Assembly (NCBI GenBank): GCA_900556615.1
Contig: USPP01000038.1
Coordinates: 1-9,399 of the forward strand
Source: an uncultured Eubacteriales bacterium
Lineage (GTDB): Bacteria; Bacillota; Clostridia; Oscillospirales; CAG-272
Length of the DNA stretch: 9,399 bases
Direction of reading: 5' to 3'
The position numbers were made by a program, and so were the translations under genes. Below are positions 1-8,055 of this stretch, one piece after another. The notes below the pieces were generated by a model that had not been told where the DNA came from, ran no database searches, and saw only the letters and a list, made by a program, of their open reading frames with translations. Position 1 is the stretch's first letter; each line of letters opens with the position of its first letter.

Positions 1-70
1 CGACGAAATTTGTGAAGTATGACGGAAAAGATGCAAGCAAATGCGCAATAAAGGCATTAGTTATTACCCG

Positions 71-85
71 GCGGTATTGCCTTAA
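71..85 (-). repeat. Single copy of a terminal-repeat-like motif
   Basis: The + strand reads GCGGTATTGCCTTAA, so the minus strand reads TTAAGGCAATACCGC. This differs at one position from the left terminal repeat of the nested-hairpin element at 2242-2257 (TTAAGGCGATACCGC). It lies just upstream of the first gene, and no partner repeat is visible before the window edge. Nearby AAGGCA (52-57) can pair with TGCCTT (78-83), so it may also form a small stem-loop. It is probably a remnant or solo end of the same dispersed repeat family; that is an inference from similarity only. Confidence 0.4.
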
Positions 86-128
86 AAGACAGCATATATT
101 TCCATGCTTTCTCTGTTTTTACCGCACC

Positions 129-136
129 GAAAGGAG
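129..136 (+). promoter_or_regulatory. Shine-Dalgarno site fixing a TTG start
   Basis: GAAAGGAG lies 6 nt before TTG at 143. The only upstream in-frame ATG (104) has no such site, and the next in-frame ATG (176) has only a weak AAAGAG nearby. Starting at 176 would also cut off the FTKEM residues that family members usually keep. This site therefore argues for TTG-143 as the start. Confidence 0.7.
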
Positions 137-142
137 TTATCA

Positions 143-1435
143 TTGAATCATACCTATATACCCTTCACCAAAGAGATGAAAAAAGACTATACGATACTTG
201 CGCCGACGATGCTCCCGATGCACTTCAAAATGGTAGTAAACGTTATGAAGAGCTTCGGATACAAAGCCGAACTGCTTGACGGAAAGTCTCCGAATATCAT
301 CGAAACAGGGCTGAAATATGTTCATAACGACGCCTGCTATCCTGCTATACTTGTTATCGGACAGTTTATAACGGCTCTTGAATCCGGAAAATACAATCCT
401 CACAAAACCGCCCTCATCTACTTTCAGACGGGAGGCGGCTGCCGCGCGTCAAATTATATTTCGCTCCTGAGAAAGGCTCTTGAGAAGGCTGGATACGGCT
501 ATGTTCCGGTGATCTCAATCAGCTTTGCGGGGCTTGAAAAGCACCCCGGCTTTAAACTGACAATTCCGATGCTTCACGGTCTTGTATACGGCGTACTGTA
601 CGGAGATCTGCTTATGAGCGTGGTAAATCAGGTACGACCGTATGAAACGGAAAAAGGCTCCGCCGAACGCCTTGCCGACAAATGGGTTGAAAAACTCGGT
701 GCGGAGCTCGGAAACGGTAGCCATATAAGCTACCGCAAGGTCAAGGAAAACTATAAAAAAATACTTGACGATTTTGCCGCCGTCCCGGTACAACCGCGTG
801 ATACCGTTAAAGTAGGCATCGTCGGTGAAATTTTCGTCAAATATTCTCCCCTCGGCAACAACAATCTTGAAAGTTTTCTCATTTCGGAGGGCGCGGAAAC
901 GGTTGTTCCGGGACTTATTGATTTTTTCCTGTACTGTGTTTACAATTCTCTTCATGACTTTGGACTGTACCGCTTCAGTAAGCTGAGCAACCTGATAAAT
1001 AAGGCAGCTTTTCATTTTCTCAGCGGCAAAAAGAACGATATTATCGATATTACCGCCGCCCACGGGCGTTTCCGTCCTCAGACCGACTTCCGCCATGTCA
1101 TAAAGCTTGCCGACGGATACATAAGCACCGGAACAAAGATGGGAGAGGGATGGCTGCTCACAGCCGAAATGCTGGAGCTTTCCGAAATGGGAGTCAAAAA
1201 CGTCGTCTGCACCCAGCCTTTCGGTTGTCTGCCCAACCATATCTGCGGAAAGGGTATGATGAAGCCGATCAAGGAGAACAATCCCGACATGAATATTGTC
1301 GCGATAGATTACGATGCCGGCGCCGCCGCCGTGAACCAGGAAAACCGCTTAAAGCTCATGCTTGCCTATGCGAGGGAAAGCAAACAGGAAGAAACAAAAA
1401 CAGCCGCTTCTGAAATCAAATTTCCCGTAAATTAA
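143..1435 (+). CDS. 2-hydroxyacyl-CoA dehydratase / activase-related protein (HgdB/COG3581-like)
   Basis: The 430-residue protein corresponds to the C-terminal third of the large (about 1,400-residue) acyl-CoA dehydratase activase proteins of clostridia, encoded here as a separate gene. Visible family signatures, numbered from TTG-143, are FTKEMKKDYTIL near the N-terminus, NDACYPA with Cys65, QTGGGCRASNY with Cys100, VGIVGEIFVKYSPLGNN around 224-240, TGTKMGEGWLLTAEM, and a cysteine cluster (Cys356, Cys362, Cys368) in VVCTQPFGCLPNHICGKG. These cysteines are plausible iron-sulfur ligands, by analogy with 2-hydroxyglutaryl-CoA dehydratase. There is no signal peptide or membrane segment, so the protein is probably cytoplasmic. 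The usual partner, an ASKHA ATPase plus DUF2229 protein, would be expected upstream, but the 142 bases present there do not show it. The true substrate is unknown; in this subfamily the name is homology-based. An upstream frame ends in TGA overlapping the TTG (TTGA), but that frame is not recognisable. Confidence 0.85.
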   Translation: MNHTYIPFTKEMKKDYTILAPTMLPMHFKMVVNVMKSFGYKAELLDGKSPNIIETGLKYVHNDACYPAILVIGQFITALESGKYNPHKTALIYFQTGGGCRASNYISLLRKALEKAGYGYVPVISISFAGLEKHPGFKLTIPMLHGLVYGVLYGDLLMSVVNQVRPYETEKGSAERLADKWVEKLGAELGNGSHISYRKVKENYKKILDDFAAVPVQPRDTVKVGIVGEIFVKYSPLGNNNLESFLISEGAETVVPGLIDFFLYCVYNSLHDFGLYRFSKLSNLINKAAFHFLSGKKNDIIDITAAHGRFRPQTDFRHVIKLADGYISTGTKMGEGWLLTAEMLELSEMGVKNVVCTQPFGCLPNHICGKGMMKPIKENNPDMNIVAIDYDAGAAAVNQENRLKLMLAYARESKQEETKTAASEIKFPVN

Positions 1436-1556
1436 ATTTGAAAAATCTCCCCCTTGCTTTTGGTTAAAGTATTCACAATTTCACTGGTAGCACTTGAGCG
1501 AGACGATTATCCGAAGGAATAATCAAAGCAATAAATTCAAATTTTGGAGAAAACCT

Positions 1557-2186
1557 ATGCTGCTTGAAGGATACAATTTGTTCAGAAGGGAAATGAACTC
1601 AGGTTCGGTTCTGGGTTATTTTCTACAGGCAGTACCTATTACGATCATTGTCGGAATCGTGTATATCATTTTCAGATTAGTATTTATAAAGCAAAAGAAG
1701 TACCATACAGCATGGCTGTCAGAGCTCATGAGGCTGCTGTTTGTGTGTTATTTCACCGGATTGTGCAGTCTTGTCATTCTGCCGGCGAACTTTTGGTTAT
1801 CCTTTTTTGACGGTGTTTTTTTCGGATGGTGGGAAAGCATGGGACCGTTTTTCCGCCTTGGTGAAATTAACCTGATACCTACAGTTGTGAAATGTCTGAA
1901 CGGGGAAATTACGCTTGGCAGTTGGGTAAAAGAGATGCTTGTCGGCAATATTGTAATGTTTATGCCGTTTGGTTTTTTTCTGCCGTTTATGACAGGAAAC
2001 CTAAACAGAAAGAATGCTTTTGTAATAGCTGCAGCAGTTCCGCTTGTCATAGAATTGCTTCAGTTCATTCTCGGAAGAAGCTTTGATATCGATGACCTGA
2101 TATGCAATTTTCTTGGAATTATTATCGGTTTCTTCATTGCTTACGGAATAAAAAAGGTTGGACGCTCTTTTGCAAAGTCAGAGTAA
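1557..2186 (+). CDS. VanZ-like family membrane protein
   Basis: A 209-residue, very hydrophobic protein with about five predicted membrane segments, near residues 18-42, 56-76, 128-146, 152-172 and 180-198. The VanZ-family signature is clear: NLIP at 105-108, GNIVMFMPFGFFLP at 130-143, E166-LLQF, then R174 followed by DIDD at 177-180 and the glycine-rich last helix. VanZ of the vanA cluster gives low-level teicoplanin resistance, but most stand-alone relatives have no known role, and no other van genes are present here. The start is ATG-1557, which has TGGAGA 7 nt upstream. An in-frame TTG at 1494 would add 21 polar residues but has no ribosome binding site. The gene looks more AT-rich in codon choice than its neighbours. 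It lies 121 nt after the preceding gene, with no convincing promoter between them. Confidence 0.85.
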   Translation: MLLEGYNLFRREMNSGSVLGYFLQAVPITIIVGIVYIIFRLVFIKQKKYHTAWLSELMRLLFVCYFTGLCSLVILPANFWLSFFDGVFFGWWESMGPFFRLGEINLIPTVVKCLNGEITLGSWVKEMLVGNIVMFMPFGFFLPFMTGNLNRKNAFVIAAAVPLVIELLQFILGRSFDIDDLICNFLGIIIGFFIAYGIKKVGRSFAKSE

Positions 2187-2598
2187 TAAGCTTCAGTTTG
2201 CCGTGTAGTTCCCCTAAATAATTACGAACTGTTCGATTGTTTTAAGGCGATACCGCAAATGCACGCCTAACGCCTTTGCTGCACATTTGCCTGCCTCTTT
2301 TTCGTCAGACAAACAAATTCCGTTGGCAGAGGAGTCACTCTTGCCTCCTCAATTTGTATTGTCTGATCAAAATCCGGCGCGCAGCTATACAATCATTGAT
2401 TGTGCGGTATTTCCTTAATAAAGAAAGCAACTGACAGCAAAATCTTAGATAGGAGAGACGGTTTACATTTTGTGATGGTACCAATCCGATGCAGAAACGA
2501 CCGGTTATCCCTTATTGAACAAAAGCTGCTATAGCACACAGTGTAAAACGCCCGATAAACCCCTTGCTGACAATTATCAAAGCGGAGAAGAGAGAAAA
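2187..2598. other. Gene-free stretch between the VanZ-like gene and tadA
   Basis: These 412 bases hold the inverted-repeat element at 2242-2418. On either side is unremarkable AT-rich sequence. I see no intrinsic terminator behind the VanZ-like gene and no convincing sigma-A promoter for tadA. A GGAGAG near 2452 has no usable start codon at proper spacing: the nearby TTG is followed at once by TGA. The tadA frame stays open back to a TTG at 2515, but those 28 codons lack a ribosome binding site and do not look like TadA. Confidence 0.6.
2242..2418. mobile_element. Nested-hairpin element with terminal inverted repeats (MITE-like)
   Basis: The ends are TTAAGGCGATACCGCA (2242-2257) and TGCGGTATTTCCTTAA (2403-2418), which match as an inverted repeat at 14 of 16 positions. 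Inside are further stems: GCAAATG (2255-2261) with CATTTGC (2284-2290); TCAGACAAACAAATT (2305-2319) with 2351-2366, 15 pairs broken by one bulged base; and within that GAGGAG (2329-2334) with CTCCTC (2345-2350). No open reading frame of note lies inside. Length (about 177 bp), end structure and intergenic position suit a non-autonomous miniature element or a dispersed structured intergenic repeat. Target duplication is not clear: TTAA/TA at the ends could be part of the repeat or the target. No transposase is nearby. A structured RNA of cellular function is an alternative. Confidence 0.6.
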
Positions 2599-3063
2599 AT
2601 GAACGACTGCGAATATATGAGATATGCCCTTGCCGAAGCTCGAAAAGCCGCCGATGCGGGAGAAGTTCCGGTAGGCGCTGTCATGGTAAAAGAGAATAAA
2701 ATCATTGCTTCTTCCCGCAATCTTCGTGAAACAGAGCATGATGCTACCGCTCATGCAGAGCTTCTCTGCATAAAAGAAGCCTGTGCTGCGCTCGGAAGCT
2801 GGAGGCTTTCTGACTGCACGCTTTATGTGTCTCTTGAGCCTTGTCCGATGTGCGCGGGAGCAATCATCAATGCAAGAATAAAGCGCGTTGTTTTCGGCGC
2901 TTATGACAGTCGGGCAGGCTCCTTCGGGAGTCTTATCAACCTTGCTTTTTATCCCTACAATCATCGCCCGGAAATTTGCGGCGGCGTATTGGCGCAGGAA
3001 TCAGAGGAGCTGATGAGACTTTTTTTCAGAAATTTAAGAAAGGAAACCGAATCCCCGAAATAA
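2599..3063 (+). CDS. tadA: tRNA-specific adenosine-34 deaminase
   Basis: TadA converts adenosine to inosine at the wobble position of tRNA-Arg(ACG), a cytoplasmic and usually essential zinc-dependent reaction. The 154-residue product is the normal family length. It carries the complete cytidine/deoxycytidylate-deaminase zinc site: His52 and catalytic Glu54 in TAHAEL, with Cys82 and Cys85 in EPCPMCAGA. GEVPVGAV at 21-28 and Asn41 of the substrate pocket are also typical, as is the YDSRAGSFGS segment after the zinc site. The start is ATG-2599, preceded by the purine-rich GGAGAAGAGAG; the frame is open further upstream without start signals. It seems to be transcribed alone. The common Firmicute neighbours (SRP RNA, dnaX) are absent from the following sequence. 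A short AACCGAA/TTCGGTT hairpin (3045-3073) spans the stop codon but has no T-tract, so it is not called a terminator. Confidence 0.95.
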   Translation: MNDCEYMRYALAEARKAADAGEVPVGAVMVKENKIIASSRNLRETEHDATAHAELLCIKEACAALGSWRLSDCTLYVSLEPCPMCAGAIINARIKRVVFGAYDSRAGSFGSLINLAFYPYNHRPEICGGVLAQESEELMRLFFRNLRKETESPK

Positions 3064-3205
3064 CGCTTCGGTTCTCGCCGCGAAACCATTATCTTATAGA
3101 AAGAGATGGGAATCCGCAATAAGCGCTTTTGGGATTTGCGCCGAGATACTCGTCCGGTATATCGCTTCACATTCCTGCCATAGAAATAACCGAGGCGGCG
3201 GTATC

Positions 3206-3219
3206 GCGGGAATTCCCGC
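3206..3219. repeat. Perfect 14-bp palindrome
   Basis: GCGGGAATTCCCGC is fully self-complementary and stands out as GC-rich in an AT-rich gap. It could be a protein-binding dyad or the remnant of a terminator stem. No T-tract follows, and no start codon lies close downstream. Confidence 0.4.
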
Positions 3220-3464
3220 AGTGATCGATTTTCTTTCAAAAATGAGATTTTTGTTTATTTTGGATTTACTGCGTTCTCACTTTCCCAAATGATAAAAGAG
3301 ATATCTTATGAAAGCATAAAAACATTCAGCGCTTTTTATAGCGGCATTTGAAAAAATTTTTTCGCTCAAACCCTAATAGAACCGTTCGTCGATTTACAAC
3401 AGATTTCGTTTCCACTTTTTCTTTTTATACTACTGTATGTATCTGTATATGTTCTACCCATTAA

Positions 3465-3501
3465 AACTCCTATGGCGTTTCTTTGTTGCGTCATAGGAGT
3501 T
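3465..3501. terminator. Strong hairpin, possible terminator for the minus-strand small gene
   Basis: AACTCCTATGGCG (3465-3477) pairs with CGTCATAGGAGTT (3489-3501) over 13 base pairs, one of them G-U, around an 11-nt loop. Read on the minus strand the stem runs into TTTTAA, and it lies about 90 nt beyond the stop of the candidate microprotein gene. On the + strand it is followed by CTTTAGG. The T-tracts are short, so termination is plausible rather than certain. A structured RNA element is the alternative. Confidence 0.45.
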
Positions 3502-3592
3502 CTTTAGGATTATGGTTCGTTTTTAAATTTCGGAGTATTTTGACACTTATTATCATTTTATAAAAGCTTATTTCGATTGGCAAAACGATGTT

Positions 3593-3691
3593 TTATAAGA
3601 GTATAACCCCCATAATGATTCCCAGCATAACCGCACTGAAAAACAGACCGATAATAAAGCCCACTAAAAATTTAATGAAAAAATTTGTCAT
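3593..3691 (-). CDS. Candidate 32-residue single-pass membrane microprotein
   Basis: On the minus strand ATG at 3691 opens a 32-codon frame ending TAA. The product begins MTNFFIK and then is hydrophobic to the end (residues 8-32), enough for one membrane helix. It has two GxxxG motifs (Gly11/Gly15 and Gly24/Gly28), which often support helix packing. A strong Shine-Dalgarno, GGAGGAAG, lies at 3703-3710; its distance to the ATG (11 nt) is slightly long but acceptable. Size and layout recall short clostridial single-helix proteins such as DUF3789, and also small hydrophobic type I toxins, but neither family is established here. The overlapping + strand frame (3588-3818) has no ribosome binding site and is less likely to be real. 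A hairpin at 3465-3501 could end the transcript. No clear minus-strand promoter was identified. Confidence 0.5.
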   Translation of the reverse strand: MTNFFIKFLVGFIIGLFFSAVMLGIIMGVILL

Positions 3692-3779
3692 ATCTTCTTT
3701 TACTTCCTCCGCAAAAATAACCTTGTTGTGTTATTGTTTGTTTTTTACAGTGGTTTTATTCTTAATTTTCCTGATGTTC

Positions 3780-3808
3780 TTGACTTTTAAGGAAAAATAT
3801 GATATATT
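3780..3808 (+). promoter_or_regulatory. Sigma-A-type promoter for the thuA-lacZ unit
   Basis: TTGACT (3780-3785) and TATATT (3803-3808) are separated by 17 bp, close to the vegetative consensus. Transcription from here would give a leader of roughly 125 nt before thuA, containing the stem-loop at 3832-3893. Confidence 0.55.
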
Positions 3809-3831
3809 CATTTTATAAATAGCTCTGTCCG

Positions 3832-3893
3832 TAACTATGAAGTTGAATAAAATATGGCGTTATACCAATGCTGAAAACATCAACTGATAGTTA
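3832..3893 (+). promoter_or_regulatory. Stem-loop in the thuA leader
   Basis: TAACTAT (3832-3838) pairs with ATAGTTA (3887-3893), and AGTTG (3841-3845) pairs with CAACT (3881-3885), giving 12 pairs interrupted by a small internal loop around a 35-nt apical loop. It sits between the putative promoter and the thuA ribosome binding site, so it could act as an mRNA leader structure or as paired operator half-sites. No known riboswitch class was recognised. Confidence 0.35.
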
Positions 3894-3920
3894 TACATAG
3901 CTTAAGGCAACACCTATAAT
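3892..3920 (+). promoter_or_regulatory. Alternative promoter close to thuA
   Basis: A perfect -10 hexamer TATAAT (3915-3920) is preceded at 17 bp by TATACA (3892-3897), which matches the -35 consensus at 4 of 6 positions. The start site would fall near 3927, inside or beside the ribosome binding site, leaving an unusually short leader. It is therefore less likely than the promoter at 3780. Confidence 0.25.
3902..3914 (+). repeat. Partial copy of the terminal-repeat motif
   Basis: TTAAGGCAACACC matches the start of the left terminal repeat at 2242 (TTAAGGCGATACC) at 11 of 13 positions and the copy at 71-85 (minus strand) at 12 of 13. It lies directly ahead of thuA with no visible partner. This is the third intergenic occurrence of the motif in the window; chance similarity cannot be excluded for so short a match. 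Confidence 0.3.
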
Positions 3921-3941
3921 CGACGAAAGAGAGATTTAGTT

Positions 3942-4670
3942 ATGGAAAGAAAAATCAGAGTAACGGTATGGAATGAGTACAGACATGAAAAATCGGAGCC
4001 CTCGATCCGGGAAATATATCCAGATGGGATTCATGGCTGCGTAGGGAATTTTCTTACCGAGGCAGACTTTGAGGTAACGCTCGCGACGCTTGACGATCCG
4101 AATCAGGGGCTTCCCGACGAGGTTCTGAACCGTACCGACGTGCTTCTTTGGTGGGGACATATGTCACATCGTGAGGTATCGGATGAGCTTGTTGAAAAAA
4201 TAAAGAACCGTGTATTTAATTACGGAATGGGATTTATAGCGCTTCACTCGGCTCATTTTTCGAAACCCTTCCGCGCGCTTGTCGGAACCTCCGGAAATCT
4301 GCTCTGGGGAGATGAACAGAAGGAAATCGTCTGGAATATCATGCCCTCGCACCCGATAGCAAAGGGACTTCCCGAGCATTTTATCCTCCCGACAGAGGAA
4401 ATGTACGGAGAACCTTTTATGATTCCCCAACCCGATGCTACTGTATTCACTTCTTGGTTCGAGCACGGAAACATATTCAGAAGCGGCTGCTGCTTCCTTC
4501 GCGGAATGGGAAAAATATTCTATTTCCAACCGGGGCATGAATCCTGCCGCAGCTTCTATGACGAAAACGTAAGAAAAATTATAATAAACGCAGTCAATTG
4601 GGCTGCCCCGGAAAAAGACTATGCCTGCCGTTATCCGTCAGAATGTCCTCATTATAAAAATCTTGTCTGA
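3942..4670 (+). CDS. thuA: ThuA domain protein (trehalose utilization protein-like)
   Basis: A 242-residue cytoplasmic protein of the ThuA family, which has a class I glutamine amidotransferase-like fold and is linked in rhizobia to trehalose and related disaccharide catabolism. Its exact reaction is not firmly known. The family blocks are all present: VTVWNEYRHE at 7-16, YPDGIHG at 26-32, WWGHMSH at 70-76, LHSAHFSKPF at 101-110, EEMYGEPF at 152-159, SWFEHGNIFRSGC at 171-183 and PGHE at 197-200. The length is typical and no residue block is missing. ATG-3942 follows GAAAGAGAG at good spacing. The gene lies 106 nt upstream of a GH2 beta-galactosidase on the same strand with no terminator between, so the two probably share a transcript and a sugar-degradation role. 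The substrate of this protein cannot be read from the sequence. Confidence 0.88.
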   Translation: MERKIRVTVWNEYRHEKSEPSIREIYPDGIHGCVGNFLTEADFEVTLATLDDPNQGLPDEVLNRTDVLLWWGHMSHREVSDELVEKIKNRVFNYGMGFIALHSAHFSKPFRALVGTSGNLLWGDEQKEIVWNIMPSHPIAKGLPEHFILPTEEMYGEPFMIPQPDATVFTSWFEHGNIFRSGCCFLRGMGKIFYFQPGHESCRSFYDENVRKIIINAVNWAAPEKDYACRYPSECPHYKNLV

Positions 4671-4701
4671 TTTTGTAAAACAGACTTGCTGAAACGAATA
4701 A

Positions 4702-7812
<3,111 letters not shown>

Positions 7813-7856
7813 AAACGAGAGCATAGTATAATCGATTTTAATATCATAAAAAACGA

Positions 7857-7894
7857 TTAAGGGAAGCTTTTGAAAAGGCTTCCCTTAATTTTTT
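7857..7894 (+). terminator. Intrinsic terminator after lacZ
   Basis: TTAAGGGAAGC (7857-7867) pairs perfectly with GCTTCCCTTAA (7878-7888), followed by six T residues (7889-7894), 44 nt after the lacZ stop. The minus strand also ends in a T-run, so it may work in both directions. A weaker TAATCG/CGATTA hairpin (7829-7859) overlaps its 5' arm by three bases. Confidence 0.9.
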
Positions 7895-7985
7895 GAGCTG
7901 TTGAAATCCACTAAAACGAAAAAACTACCGCAAAAAGCGCGAAAATAAATCTAGTCGGAAAAACGGTTGCTCTTATACCTGACAT

Positions 7986-8015
7986 TTCACACGAATAAAG
8001 GGAATAGAATATAAT
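7986..8015 (+). promoter_or_regulatory. Sigma-A-type promoter for the antiporter gene
   Basis: TTCACA (7986-7991, 5 of 6 to the -35 consensus) and a perfect TATAAT (8010-8015) are spaced by 18 bp. The implied start near 8022 gives a leader of about 35 nt with the ribosome binding site inside it. It follows the lacZ terminator, so the next gene is a separate unit. Confidence 0.55.
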
Positions 8016-8055
8016 TATATAAAATGTGCTGAAATGAAAGGAGAGCTTCTGCCTG

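Larger units (their letters stand above)
3064..3592. other. Gene-free AT-rich stretch with several palindromes
   Basis: No reading frame here combines a start, a ribosome binding site and recognisable protein. Structures seen are: the perfect 14-bp palindrome GCGGGAATTCCCGC at 3206-3219; a short AT hairpin CAAAAAT-GAG-ATTTTTG at 3237-3253 followed by a T-rich run, a weak terminator candidate; the palindrome GAAAAAATTTTTTC at 3350-3363; and the 13-bp hairpin at 3465-3501. I looked for the conserved SRP RNA core after tadA and did not find it. The stretch could contain decayed sequence or an unrecognised RNA. Confidence 0.5.

Noticed and set aside
3..146. Open frame from the left edge ending in TGA at 144-146, as the 3' end of an upstream gene
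   Set aside because: The 47 codons are open, and the stop overlaps the TTG start, but the translation matches no family I recognise, lacks the expected end of the activase partner, and includes the repeat-like motif at 71-85. Other frames end at 13-15 and 20-22 and could equally be the true gene end.
515..1240. 241-residue minus-strand frame
   Set aside because: It is antisense to the clearly conserved HgdB-like gene; no ribosome binding site or recognisable domain.
1494..1556. N-terminal extension of the VanZ-like protein from TTG-1494
   Set aside because: There is no Shine-Dalgarno before 1494, whereas ATG-1557 has TGGAGA at ideal spacing; the 21 extra residues are polar and not family-like.
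1494..2186. Glycopeptide resistance locus
   Set aside because: Only a VanZ-like protein is present, with no ligase, dehydrogenase, dipeptidase or two-component genes; isolated VanZ homologues are common and usually unlinked to resistance.
2515..2598. N-terminal extension of TadA from TTG-2515
   Set aside because: There is no ribosome binding site, and the family N-terminus fits ATG-2599.
3064..3240. Small SRP RNA gene after tadA, as found in many Firmicutes
   Set aside because: The conserved GGAAGGAAGC-type core is not present on either strand of this stretch.
3588..3818. 76-residue + strand frame in the tadA-thuA gap
   Set aside because: It has no ribosome binding site and low-complexity composition, overlaps the promoter of thuA at its end, and is antisense to the better-supported 32-residue frame.
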